Below the pieces are notes generated by a model that made no database searches, had not been told where the DNA came from, and saw nothing but the letters and a program-made list of their open reading frames with translations. Positions 35,202 through 43,820 of a stretch of 64,000 nucleotides of DNA are shown in pieces. Positions within the stretch are counted from its first letter, which is position 1, and each line of letters opens with the position of its first letter. Source of the stretch: Mariniblastus sp. Its GTDB lineage: Bacteria > Planctomycetota > Planctomycetia > Pirellulales > Pirellulaceae. The position numbers and the translations under genes were made by a program. The stretch covers positions 62,001 to 126,000 of the forward strand of contig JAQXDZ010000033.1 of NCBI GenBank assembly GCA_029251085.1, read 5' to 3'.

Positions 35202-36419
35202 CTAAATCTCGTTTGCAAAGCTCAGCAAGATTAGCGTTACTAATTTTGCGCTGGGAACGAGGCTTTCGGGGATGAGATATTCGTCCATGCTGTGGATGTC
35301 ACCCCCTCGTGGACCGAGCGTGTCGATGTTGGGAAGGCCCGCTGCTGCGAATTTATTGCCGTCGCATGCGCCGCCGGTGCCTCGCCAGTTTATCTGTTTG
35401 CCAAGCATTTCTGCGCATTTTTCGATTCGAAGTTGAAGCTCTGCCGTGCCCTGCGACATTGGCTTAGGTGGCGAGCTGAATTGGCCATGCATTTCTATAG
35501 AGATCCCGTCTGACTGATTGGCGGTTCTGACGAGCTCTGCGAATTGCTGTTCCACTTGATTTTGTTGTTCGACCGTTTTAATACGGACATTGACGCGCCC
35601 AATTGCCAAATCAGGAACAACGTTCAGCGCGCCACCTCCCTGGAAGTTTCCGATGTTGTAGGTGATTTCTGGCGTAGAATTAAGTTGATCAATCGCCTCC
35701 ATTAATTTGGCCATAGCTACGATGGCGTTTCGACCCTTTTCAAATTCACGACCAGAATGAGCAGATCGTCCTTTGGCCACAAACGTGAAATTGCCTGAGC
35801 CCTTTCGCCAGGAAACCAGAGTGCCGTCGGGTAATGCTGGTTCGAATAGTAAGCCTGTGGAGCACCGTTGAGCAATTTCGTTAATTAGGTGTACGCTTCC
35901 TGGAGAGCCAATTTCTTCGTCTGGATTGATGAGGACTTCCCACCCAATGTGCTTGGCTAATGGAGTCTTCTCAAAAGCTAACAATGCGTAAAGCATTACG
36001 ATGAGACCACCTTTTGCGTCAGCAACGCCAGGGCCATTGAGATTACCATTTTCCAGCCACTGGCATTTTTGAAATGAATGGTCTTTGGCATAGACGGTAT
36101 CCATGTGGATGCAAAGCAGAATCTTTTTCTTAGCTGACGATCGCTTGGAGATATGAATGCTATTGCCAAGCATTCGTTGCTCAGGTTTTCCTGCTGAATT
36201 GATTGAGTGCTGAGGATGCGATTCAAGAATCGAAAGGTCTCCATCGAGTTTGCCAAATTCGGTGGTCAAACAATCCGCAACTGTCTTCAATCCATCTAGA
36301 TTGAAAGTTCCAGAATTGATGTTTGCTAAATTCTCCACGAGTTGAAGCATGGCGTCGCTTTGTTTGTCGAGCCAATCAAGTTCTTGGAGCCAATCTGATT
36401 CATTGAGGAGTGAATTCAT
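35202..36419 (-). CDS. M20-family zinc carboxypeptidase/deacylase (CPG2-like)
   Basis: The product is 405 residues. The M20 metal and catalytic residues are visible: LLCIHMDTVYA near 102 (His/Asp), NGPGVADAKGGLIVML near 129 (Asp), INPDEEIGSPGS near 164 (catalytic Glu pair), HSGREFEKGRNAI near 221 (dimerisation-domain His), and DTLGPRGGDIHSMDEYLIPE near 369 (final metal His). It resembles glutamate carboxypeptidase G2, which hydrolyses N-acylglutamates. That makes it a candidate for hydrolysis of N-succinylglutamate, replacing AstE, in the adjacent AST pathway. The link is inference: a 282-base gap separates it from the aminotransferase gene. Its start codon overlaps the stop of the upstream gene by four bases (ATGA). 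Confidence 0.85.
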   Translation of the reverse strand: MNSLLNESDWLQELDWLDKQSDAMLQLVENLANINSGTFNLDGLKTVADCLTTEFGKLDGDLSILESHPQHSINSAGKPEQRMLGNSIHISKRSSAKKKILLCIHMDTVYAKDHSFQKCQWLENGNLNGPGVADAKGGLIVMLYALLAFEKTPLAKHIGWEVLINPDEEIGSPGSVHLINEIAQRCSTGLLFEPALPDGTLVSWRKGSGNFTFVAKGRSAHSGREFEKGRNAIVAMAKLMEAIDQLNSTPEITYNIGNFQGGGALNVVPDLAIGRVNVRIKTVEQQNQVEQQFAELVRTANQSDGISIEMHGQFSSPPKPMSQGTAELQLRIEKCAEMLGKQINWRGTGGACDGNKFAAAGLPNIDTLGPRGGDIHSMDEYLIPESLVPSAKLVTLILLSFANEI

Positions 36420-37357
36420 TCTTTGGTTTCTACGGGGTTTCGCGTTGTGCGTTTAATTTTCCATATCGGTTGTGAGGTAAATTCACTCGTCACGATCATG
36501 GCTTGGGAATCCGGCGTGAAGCAAATTGCTTCTCCCTGACGCTGTAAGGGGAGCACAACGGTTTGGGGATTGGTCTCGTTGATGATCTCTGACCAGGGTT
36601 GGTTATCCAACCGCGTGTACATGTGAGCATTCAGATAATTTCGAATGATGAGCGATTTGCCATCATGAGAGAAATCCATGCCTGTAACATTTCGAGGTGG
36701 AAAATCGGCAATTCGTTTGGCAATCCTATTTTTTTTATCAGACTTCATTGAGAAGTCCAAAGCGTAGACACCGGGTGTTTTTTTTCGAGATGCACCGAAA
36801 GAGACTTTTTCAACAAGCCATATTTTTTGATTTTCAGTGTCAATTCCAATGGCTTCGCAATTTCTCGAACCATCTTCGTACTTGAATTGAATCTTTTTTG
36901 GCTTGACCGTTTGCTTAACGGGCTTCTTGCTTGCCGTTCGAAGTTGTTCACCTAAGTCAGGTTCAGGGAAGAAATAGAGTTGATAGGATTTTCGGCGCTG
37001 GGAATTGTCTCCAACATCGGCAATCATTAAGTATGGTTTGCCATCGAATTCAAAGTCCGCGAGTGCTTCCCAATCAATGTTGTCGGTGTCTTTTAGTTTG
37101 ATTTCCGCCAAAAGTGATCCATCAGTCTGGAGTAGAAATGCGCGATTCGAATTCCCCGAATCGTTGATGGTCCAGATCGCATCAGGAATTTGTCGAGAAT
37201 ATGCGAGGCCGCTACTCTCGGCGACATCCTTGTTACGGTTGGTACCCAAGGCGGCAAAATTTGCTTTGCTGGAGTTCGAAGAAGAATCCTGCCACGGGAA
37301 TGAGACCAGTGCGTAAGTGCAAATAACAGTCAGTAAAATGCACGTGCGAAGAATCAT
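36416..37357 (-). CDS. Secreted propeller-like protein of unknown function
   Basis: The product is 313 residues. A signal peptide (residues 3-23) predicts export. Repeating beta-sheet blocks suggest a beta-propeller: ESSGLAYSRQIPDAIWTIND near 48, NIDWEALADFEFDGKPYLMI near 93, NCEAIGIDTENQKIWLVEKV near 165, VTGMDFSHDGKSLIIRNY near 223, and QGEAICFTPDSQAMIVTSEF near 271. No catalytic motif is recognised. The four-base overlap with the M20 hydrolase gene implies cotranscription. Why a cytoplasmic-looking hydrolase should be coupled to a secreted propeller is not clear. Confidence 0.72.
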   Translation of the reverse strand: MILRTCILLTVICTYALVSFPWQDSSSNSSKANFAALGTNRNKDVAESSGLAYSRQIPDAIWTINDSGNSNRAFLLQTDGSLLAEIKLKDTDNIDWEALADFEFDGKPYLMIADVGDNSQRRKSYQLYFFPEPDLGEQLRTASKKPVKQTVKPKKIQFKYEDGSRNCEAIGIDTENQKIWLVEKVSFGASRKKTPGVYALDFSMKSDKKNRIAKRIADFPPRNVTGMDFSHDGKSLIIRNYLNAHMYTRLDNQPWSEIINETNPQTVVLPLQRQGEAICFTPDSQAMIVTSEFTSQPIWKIKRTTRNPVETKE

Positions 37358-37530
37358 GGGTAGAATTCGAATGGTTGAACGGCAAGTGATTTAGGCATTA
37401 TGTAGCAGGCGGCAGAAACGGCAAGCATGCGTTAATATTTCATTCACGGTTGTGAGATTATTTATACCTGACGCAATTATTTGTTGGTGTATCGGTTCCC
37501 CAAATTGTATTGGCTGTCTAAGGAGAGAGT

Positions 37531-38889
37531 GTGTTGAAAAGTAGGTCACTGATTGAAGATGCGAGAGAAATCTGGAATGCCGGCGTTCAAGCGGTAGACG
37601 CTGCTCGATTAGTGCGGGATTTTGTTGATATTAACGAACATTCCGTCCAGTTGGGGGGCCAGACTATTGAATTGGCAACCTGTCGTAGGCTTATTGTGGT
37701 TGGATTTGGTAAGGCAAGCGGGGCCATGGCGGTCGGGCTTGAACAGAGACTTGGTGCTGAGACACTTCGGAAATTGAATGCTATTGGTCGGATCAACGTT
37801 CCCGATGACCGCGTATTCGATTCCAATTTTTTTACGATAGCGGGATGTCGTCCCGGAGCGGTAAATTTGCCGACTGATCGTGTGCTCGATGCAACCGATG
37901 AGATTTTGGAATTGGTGCGAACCGCTGGTCCTGATGATGTCGTGGTCTGTCTTATCTCCGGCGGTGGTTCAGCGCTTCTTGAAAAACCCGTTGACTCTAT
38001 TGGGCTCTCTGAGCTGCGAGCAACGACAGAGTTTTTGAGTGCATCCGGTGCATCGATTTATCAATTGAACGCAGTTCGTCGAGAATTGAGCCAAGTGAAA
38101 GGTGGTGGACTAGCTCGGCAGTGCAACGCCCGAATGGTGTCACTTGTCATTTCAGATGTGATCGGTGATGACTTGTCAGTGATTGCGTCCGGGCCTACCT
38201 GTTTGTCGGTTGATGATTCTTCGGCAAGGGAGGTTTTGCTTCAGTTTGATCCGCTTCGTGACGCGCTGCCCCAAACGGTTTGGAACGTTGTGGATTGCAG
38301 TGCGCCGCAAGTGATGAAGGGTGGTTGCGGTGCAACGGTTTCTAATTTTGTTATTGGAAATATCGAAACCGCAATGCTGGCTTCAAGAACGCGAGCAATC
38401 GAATTGGGGTATCAAGTCGAACTTGCCACTCCGTTGGGAGACGAAGGGGAAGCAGGCACGGTTGGGAGAAGTGTCGCAATCGAAATCGCGCAGGCAAGTT
38501 TGGGTAGTGATAGAAAATGTCTGATATCTGGTGGTGAAACCACAGTTTTGCTTTCAAAGAATCCCGGTAGAGGTGGACGCAATCAGCACCTTGTGCTCTC
38601 GGCAATTAACTCGCTGCTAAGTTTTCAGTTGGATTCGTCAAGTGATTATTGTCTGTTATCTGGCGGCACCGATGGTGAAGATGGCAATGTTCCGGTGGCA
38701 GGCGGTTGGGTCGATGCAGACTGGATCAATCAGCACGATGAAGCTCAAAACCAAGAATTAGTGAGTCAGGCAGAGATTGCCTTGAAGGCCTGTCGCAGTT
38801 TTGATTTTCTTGATGGGCAGTCACTTATTTTCGAAGCCGCAGCAACAAATACTAACGTTTGTGATTTAAGAATATTACTCAGTCGATAA
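37531..38889 (+). CDS. Glycerate 2-kinase (GckA/MOFRL family)
   Basis: The product is 452 residues, GTG start, with a strong ribosome site (AAGGAGAG about five bases upstream). The N-terminal DUF4147 domain has VGFGKASGAMAVGLE near 54 and VVCLISGGGSALLEKP near 135, followed by LNAVRRELSQVKGGGLAR near 178. The C-terminal MOFRL domain has CLISGGETTVLL near 330, GRGGRNQHLVLSA and LLSGGTDGEDGNVPVAGGWVD near 373. It phosphorylates D-glycerate to 2-phosphoglycerate, feeding pyruvate phosphate dikinase and lower glycolysis. ppdK is the next gene on the same strand, although 483 bases away, a sensible metabolic neighbour. Confidence 0.88.
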   Translation: MLKSRSLIEDAREIWNAGVQAVDAARLVRDFVDINEHSVQLGGQTIELATCRRLIVVGFGKASGAMAVGLEQRLGAETLRKLNAIGRINVPDDRVFDSNFFTIAGCRPGAVNLPTDRVLDATDEILELVRTAGPDDVVVCLISGGGSALLEKPVDSIGLSELRATTEFLSASGASIYQLNAVRRELSQVKGGGLARQCNARMVSLVISDVIGDDLSVIASGPTCLSVDDSSAREVLLQFDPLRDALPQTVWNVVDCSAPQVMKGGCGATVSNFVIGNIETAMLASRTRAIELGYQVELATPLGDEGEAGTVGRSVAIEIAQASLGSDRKCLISGGETTVLLSKNPGRGGRNQHLVLSAINSLLSFQLDSSSDYCLLSGGTDGEDGNVPVAGGWVDADWINQHDEAQNQELVSQAEIALKACRSFDFLDGQSLIFEAAATNTNVCDLRILLSR

Positions 38890-39372
38890 GGAATGAGTAT
38901 TACACCATCGGTTTTGGAAGACGCACCTTCGAATGCCACAGATAATCTTTGGTTTACCAGGGGACCGAGTTGGTTCATTTCGTTCAAAAATTCAATAATC
39001 TGGAGGTTCTGGTGGCTTAGGGGGTGAGTTTTAAAATGAATATTTGCGGAAATTTCCGTTATCGGGGCTTAAGGTGGCGAATTCTACCGCTGGGTTGTTT
39101 TGGGAAATGGCGTGATCTTTACCATTATCGGATGCGTTGTTAACCTATTGCCGCGCAAAGCGTGAAATGTTGTTTATCTGCGACCCAATGAAACAAGTGA
39201 ACTGGGGCTGCCGCAGCATTTTGAAAACGTTTTCGCGTGACTCTGTGAAGCTTCAAGCGGCAATAACTGCGTGGATTTTTCGGACTGACCTTTGGTCATA
39301 GAGCTTCACAATTTAAACAGATCGAATTAACACCTTCCAAGATATTCAAGCAAAGAATAAGGCTGAAGAAAC
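38890..39372. other. Intergenic region between glycerate kinase and ppdK
   Basis: This 483-base stretch contains no supported gene. It should hold the ppdK promoter and 5' leader. The only clear structure is the nested inverted repeat at 39244-39310 listed separately. Nothing resembling a tRNA is visible. Confidence 0.45.
39244..39310 (+). promoter_or_regulatory. Candidate structured 5' leader of ppdK
   Basis: TGTGAAGCT (39244-39252) is a perfect 9-base inverse match to AGCTTCACA (39302-39310). Inside it, TGACC-TTT-GGTCA (39286-39298) forms a tight hairpin. The outer stem would close a 67-base structure ending 62 bases before the ppdK ATG. It may be a regulatory leader or a protein-binding site. 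No known riboswitch class is recognised. Confidence 0.3.
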
Positions 39373-42114
39373 ATGGCAAAGAAATACGTTTATTTTTACG
39401 GTGGCGGCAAGCAGATGACCGATGGCGATCGTTCAATGCGAGAACTACTCGGTGGTAAGGGTGCCAACCTCGCAGAAATGTCCAACGCGGGCGTTCCTGT
39501 GCCTCCCGGTTTTACTGTTTCAACAGAAGCTTGTGGTATTTACGAAAAGCGAGGTGCTTACCCGAAGGAGATGATGCAGCAGGTCAAGAAAGAATTGGCC
39601 AAGCTTGAGAAACTCGAGGGTAAAAAACTTGGAGCGGCTAAGGATCCACTTTTGGTTTCCGTCCGTTCAGGTGCTGCTCAATCTATGCCGGGTATGATGG
39701 ACACGGTTTTGAACCTGGGTATGAATGATAAGTCGGTTAAGGGCTTCATCGACGTGACCGGCAACGCGCGGGCAGGTTGGGATTGCTATCGTCGATTCAT
39801 CGACATGTTCGGCGATGTTGTAATGGGACCATCGTCTACGCTTGAGCATCATCATTTCGAGGAAGCTCTCACTTCGATTAAGAAAAAATACAAAGCCAAG
39901 CAGGATACAGACCTGACGGCGGAGCAACTTGAAGAGCTTGTTGGTGACTACAAGAAGATCTACAAAAAGCATGTCAAAGAAGATTTCCCACAGGATCCTA
40001 TGAAGCAGCTTGAGTATTCAATCAATGCTGTTTTTGATTCGTGGCAAACTGAGCGAGCGGTGAAGTACCGGATCCTGAATAAAATCACGGGTTTGATCGG
40101 CACCGCGGTCAATGTTCAGACAATGGTCTTTGGCAACATGGGTGATGATTGTGCAACTGGTGTTGCCTTTACCCGTGACGGTTCAACTGGCGAAGCCAAG
40201 CCAATGGGCGAGTATTTGGTTAATGCTCAGGGTGAAGACGTTGTTGCTGGTATTCGAACTCCGCAAAACTTGGATGATTTGGCGAATGAGTCGGATAAGG
40301 GATTGGTTAAGGCCGGAGCTCAACTTCTCAAAACCATGAAAATGCTTGAAAAGCATTACAAGTATCCTCAGGACGTTGAATTCACAATTCAGCAGGGCAA
40401 ACTTTACATGTTGCAGACTCGTAATGCCAAGCGAGTTGGTATCGCAGGTGTGCGTTGGGCAGTCGAAATGGCAACCGGAAAGGACGTTGTTACCGGCGAG
40501 AAGCAACCTAAGTTGTTGAATCCGAAAACGGCTTTATTGACTGTCACGGGAAGCGATTTGGAGCAGCTTCTGTTTCCAATCTTCGACGCCAAGGAAGAAG
40601 CAAAAAAGACTCCCTTCGTAACCGGTTTGCCTGCTGGCCCAGGTGCGGCTTATGGTGAGATTGTTTTTGATTCTCACAAAGCCGAAGAGATTAAAAAGAA
40701 GCATCCTGAAAAGAATCTGATTCTCGTTCGACATGAGACTTCCCCGGAAGATGTCGGTGGAATGGGCGCTGCTGCAGGAATTCTCACAAGTACCGGCGGA
40801 ATGACATCGCACGCCGCGGTTGTCGCTCGCGGTTGGGGCAAGTGCTGCATTTGTGGAGCAGGTGACCTCAAGATTGACTACAAAAAAGGTACGGTCTCAG
40901 TTGGAGGGAAGACGTTCAAAGCTGGCGACAAGATCTCTCTCAACGGTTCCACCGGTAAGGTCTACGAAGGTGAAATCGCAAACGAATCTTCACCGGTCGT
41001 AGCGGGATTGGTCGAGGGAAATAAGAAGGCTCAAAAGCACTGGATTTTCCAGATGTATCAGACTGTTTCTGAATGGTCTGACAAGTATCGCAAGATTAAT
41101 GTCCGAACCAATGCAGATTCTCCAGCTGATTCGGCAGCAGCCATTGCCTTTGGTGCTGAAGGAATCGGTCTGTGCCGAACGGAACACATGTTCTTTGAAG
41201 GGGATCGAATTACGGACGTCCGTCGATTTATCCTCGCGGAAACTGATAAAGATCGAAATGCTGCGATCAAGAAACTGCTCCCGCATCAGCGGAAAGACTT
41301 CGAGGGAATTTTCAAGGCGATGAACGGTAAGCCAGTAACTGTTCGATTGCTTGATCCTCCTTTGCACGAGTTCTTGCCTCACACAGAGGCAGATATGAAA
41401 AAGATGGCGAAAGAAATTGGAGTGCCACTCGCCAAGATCAAAGAACGAGTCGCTGCATTGCATGAGTTCAATCCAATGCTTGGCCATCGCGGATGCCGTT
41501 TGAGTATCACGTTCCCAATTCTTTGCGAAATGCAAACTCAGGCGATCATCGAAGCTGCTTGTAAGATGACGAAGAAGGGTGTGAAAGTGCTTCCTGAGAT
41601 CATGATTCCGTTGATCGGAACCAAAGCTGAACTTGATTATCTCGAGAAGATTGTTCGCCGCGTTGCAGATGCGATCATCGCTAAGCAAGATTGCGATGTT
41701 ACGTACTTGGTTGGAACGATGATCGAGATTCCACGAGCTGCTTTGACGGCAGACAAGGTTGCTGAATCTGCTGAGTTCTTCAGCTTTGGTACGAACGACC
41801 TGACTCAGATGACCTTCGGCTACAGTCGTGATGACATTGGAACTTTCCTTCCTGATTATCTCGAAAAGAAAATGTTAGATGTCGATCCGTTTGCTCAGAT
41901 CGATGAAAGCGGAGTTGGACAGTTGGTGGAAATGGCGGTTCAAAAGGGCCGTCAGACCCGACCGTCGCTCAAGTGTGGAATTTGTGGTGAGCATGGTGGT
42001 GAGCCAAGTTCGGTTAAGTTCTGCGTTCGGGCTGGTCTGAACTATGTCAGCTGCTCTCCTTACCGAGTTCCAATTGCGCGGCTTGCCGCAGCACAGGCTG
42101 CAATCGAAGGTTAG
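39373..42114 (+). CDS. ppdK: Pyruvate, phosphate dikinase
   Basis: The product is 913 residues. The N-terminal ATP-grasp domain has LLGGKGANLAEMSNAGVPVP near 26. The central phosphohistidine domain has GGMTSHAAVVARGWGKCCIC near 475 (His in TSHA). The C-terminal PEP/pyruvate barrel has NPMLGHRGCRLSITFP near 699, YLVGTMIEIPRAALTADKV near 777, FFSFGTNDLTQMTFGYSRDD near 803 and KCGICGEHGGEPSS near 866. It interconverts ATP, phosphate and pyruvate with AMP, pyrophosphate and PEP, serving gluconeogenesis or PPi-linked glycolysis. It stands as a single gene ended by a clear intrinsic terminator. Slightly Lys-rich codons suggest high expression, but this was judged by eye. Confidence 0.96.
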   Translation: MAKKYVYFYGGGKQMTDGDRSMRELLGGKGANLAEMSNAGVPVPPGFTVSTEACGIYEKRGAYPKEMMQQVKKELAKLEKLEGKKLGAAKDPLLVSVRSGAAQSMPGMMDTVLNLGMNDKSVKGFIDVTGNARAGWDCYRRFIDMFGDVVMGPSSTLEHHHFEEALTSIKKKYKAKQDTDLTAEQLEELVGDYKKIYKKHVKEDFPQDPMKQLEYSINAVFDSWQTERAVKYRILNKITGLIGTAVNVQTMVFGNMGDDCATGVAFTRDGSTGEAKPMGEYLVNAQGEDVVAGIRTPQNLDDLANESDKGLVKAGAQLLKTMKMLEKHYKYPQDVEFTIQQGKLYMLQTRNAKRVGIAGVRWAVEMATGKDVVTGEKQPKLLNPKTALLTVTGSDLEQLLFPIFDAKEEAKKTPFVTGLPAGPGAAYGEIVFDSHKAEEIKKKHPEKNLILVRHETSPEDVGGMGAAAGILTSTGGMTSHAAVVARGWGKCCICGAGDLKIDYKKGTVSVGGKTFKAGDKISLNGSTGKVYEGEIANESSPVVAGLVEGNKKAQKHWIFQMYQTVSEWSDKYRKINVRTNADSPADSAAAIAFGAEGIGLCRTEHMFFEGDRITDVRRFILAETDKDRNAAIKKLLPHQRKDFEGIFKAMNGKPVTVRLLDPPLHEFLPHTEADMKKMAKEIGVPLAKIKERVAALHEFNPMLGHRGCRLSITFPILCEMQTQAIIEAACKMTKKGVKVLPEIMIPLIGTKAELDYLEKIVRRVADAIIAKQDCDVTYLVGTMIEIPRAALTADKVAESAEFFSFGTNDLTQMTFGYSRDDIGTFLPDYLEKKMLDVDPFAQIDESGVGQLVEMAVQKGRQTRPSLKCGICGEHGGEPSSVKFCVRAGLNYVSCSPYRVPIARLAAAQAAIEG

Positions 42115-42144
42115 ACGCCTTCGGCAGTTGATTATGAATGTTAA

Positions 42145-42181
42145 ATGACGGGAGTCTTGCCGGGCTCCCGTCATTTTTTTT
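42145..42181 (+). terminator. Intrinsic terminator of ppdK
   Basis: A perfect 10-bp stem, ATGACGGGAG (42145-42154) and CTCCCGTCAT (42165-42174), with a 10-base loop, is followed by a run of eight T to 42181. It lies 31 bases after the ppdK stop codon and is a textbook rho-independent terminator. Confidence 0.92.
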
Positions 42182-42381
42182 GCCTTCGTCACTTTAGCCG
42201 TTGACAGCAATCGCTTCTTGCCAGTTAATGACGGGAAAGATTCAGTTGTCCCCTAAATTCGAAATAGCCCCGTGTGGGCAGTGGTTCGGCTTTCATGTCA
42301 AGTCGAAGGCGCAGAAAAGGAATGAAGGCCAAAGTTTCCTGGCTTGGGACTTAAACAAAAAATAAATATTAGGAGCATCCT

Positions 42382-42702
42382 ATGACGCCCGAGATACTCG
42401 CAATCGAGAAGGTTGCTGAACAGTTAAAGAATGATGGGAAGAATGAAGAGGCGATTGCTAAGAATGTTGAAATTCTAGCCTTGGACGAAAACTTCGTTCG
42501 AGCACATTTGGCGCTTTCGGTTCTCTATCACAAAATCGAGGCACACGATAAGTCTGTGGCTCATGCTGAGAAGGCTTACCAGCTGGAGCCCGATGATTTC
42601 AATGCGGCCGCATTGAGTGTGACCTATCAGCGGGCGTTTGAAGGAACCAGAGACCCAATCTACATCCAAAAGGCTGAAAGCGTTAATACTAACATGCGAT
42701 AG
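42382..42702 (+). CDS. Small TPR-repeat protein
   Basis: The product is 106 residues. A ribosome site AGGAG lies about six bases before the ATG. Two to three TPR-like helical hairpins are visible: LAIEKVAEQLKNDGKNEEAI near 5-24, FVRAHLALSVLYHKIEAHDK near 38-57 and SVAHAEKAYQLEPDDFNAAA near 58-77. TPR proteins mediate protein-protein contacts; no partner can be named. No signal peptide, so it is probably cytoplasmic. It follows ppdK after a terminator, so it is likely expressed from its own promoter. Confidence 0.75.
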   Translation: MTPEILAIEKVAEQLKNDGKNEEAIAKNVEILALDENFVRAHLALSVLYHKIEAHDKSVAHAEKAYQLEPDDFNAAALSVTYQRAFEGTRDPIYIQKAESVNTNMR

Positions 42703-42756
42703 TTGTTAACTCGGTTGGGCAAACGTCATTCGAGCCATTGCCGATGGGTTGGTTGG

Positions 42757-43380
42757 TTATTGATCTTTCATTGAATCAATCAGTGTCAAAAGTAATGGCA
42801 CGAATCTTCGGTTGGCTCGGGCGCGATGGCTTAAAACCGATTTGACTGACGGTCCCAGTTCCCCAAAGGTCGCATGGTATTCAGGGATTTCAAACAGCGG
42901 GTCGTATCCGAACCCGCCGTTACCCCTGCCCTTGGTAAGGATTCGACCGTGGCACTGGTCTTCGCAGCGAATATGAATGGTGCCCTGAGGGTCCGAGAGA
43001 GCCATGTGGCACGTGTAGAAAGCAGTTCTTTTTTTACTTGGTACACCAGTAAGTTTTTCTAACAGCATTTCGTTGTTGGATGTGTCGGTAGCCGTTTCGC
43101 CTGAAAATCTTGCGGAGTAAATCCCTGGTGCTCCATTGAGAGCGTCGACACTAATGCCGCTGTCCTCTGCCAAAACCCACCGATTCAGATGACGGGCCTG
43201 CACGGATGCTTTTAGCTCTGCGTTTTCAGCAAAAGTGGTACCTGTTTCTTCGACTTCGAGCGGAGCGGGATAGTCCGCCAGCGAAGTCAGTTGAATTTGA
43301 GGATAGGGCGCAAGTAACCGCTGGAGTTCCGCTTTTTTCTTCGCGTTTCCAGTTCCCAGAACCATTTGAAAATCAGACAT
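42757..43380 (-). CDS. rdgB: RdgB/HAM1-family non-canonical purine NTP pyrophosphatase
   Basis: The ATG at 43380 gives 207 residues starting MSDFQMVLGTGNAKKKAELQ; an ATG at 43392 and a longer frame to 43443 are possible, but this start fits the family. Motifs: TGNAKKKAEL near 10 (substrate Lys), VEETGTTFAENAELKA near 45 (metal Glu), LAEDSGISVDALNGAPGIYS near 70 (catalytic Asp), GFGYDPLFEIP near 152, and SHRARANRRF near 184. The enzyme hydrolyses ITP, dITP and XTP to monophosphates, protecting DNA and RNA from deaminated purines. It is a single leftward gene. Confidence 0.92.
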   Translation of the reverse strand: MSDFQMVLGTGNAKKKAELQRLLAPYPQIQLTSLADYPAPLEVEETGTTFAENAELKASVQARHLNRWVLAEDSGISVDALNGAPGIYSARFSGETATDTSNNEMLLEKLTGVPSKKRTAFYTCHMALSDPQGTIHIRCEDQCHGRILTKGRGNGGFGYDPLFEIPEYHATFGELGPSVKSVLSHRARANRRFVPLLLTLIDSMKDQ

Positions 43381-43820
43381 TTTTAGATCCATGATGATAG
43401 CTCGAATCGCCGTTGGGTTCTCGGATTCGGTCACGTGTTGCAATCGAAGTTCTTATCCCGTTGTTTTAGCTGAAACGGGTTGAGGGTCAACGGTACAGTC
43501 CCTTTTGCTAGATTGAGCGAATTCGATTGGCGAGGCCAGCTACGGTTCGTTCGACGATGAGCGGTATGGCAGGTTGTTTCAAAGTTATTCACAATCTTGG
43601 AGGAATGCATGATCTCAATTGAACCGCTGCGACGCGATGGTATCATTGTAGCGGTCGATTGAGACAGAACGAGCACGCTTTCATTTGTTTGAGAGCCGAT
43701 TGCTCGGGAACGAGTTAATCTATGGTAGGTGATCCGAGATGGAGTTTTCTCTGATTGTCACCAACGACTCAATTTCAATCCTAAATTCCAAGACAAGACA
43801 TACCACTAGAAAGTCATCAC
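43381..43820. other. Intergenic region between rdgB and trpC
   Basis: About 440 bases between divergent genes, holding both promoters. One candidate hairpin (CCCGTT near 43457 with AACGGG near 43475) and one very short frame with a good ribosome site at 43609-43662 are visible. The frame encodes 17 residues without tandem Trp codons, so it is not a trp leader of the known type. No other gene is supported. Confidence 0.4.

Noticed and set aside
40990..41688. Long open frame on the minus strand opposite ppdK (232 codons)
   Set aside because: It lies wholly inside the well-supported ppdK gene, its translation has no recognisable motif, and it is explained by codon bias on the coding strand.
43609..43662. 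17-residue open frame upstream of trpC with a good ribosome site
   Set aside because: It contains no Trp codons, so it does not look like a trp attenuator peptide; I cannot show it is translated.
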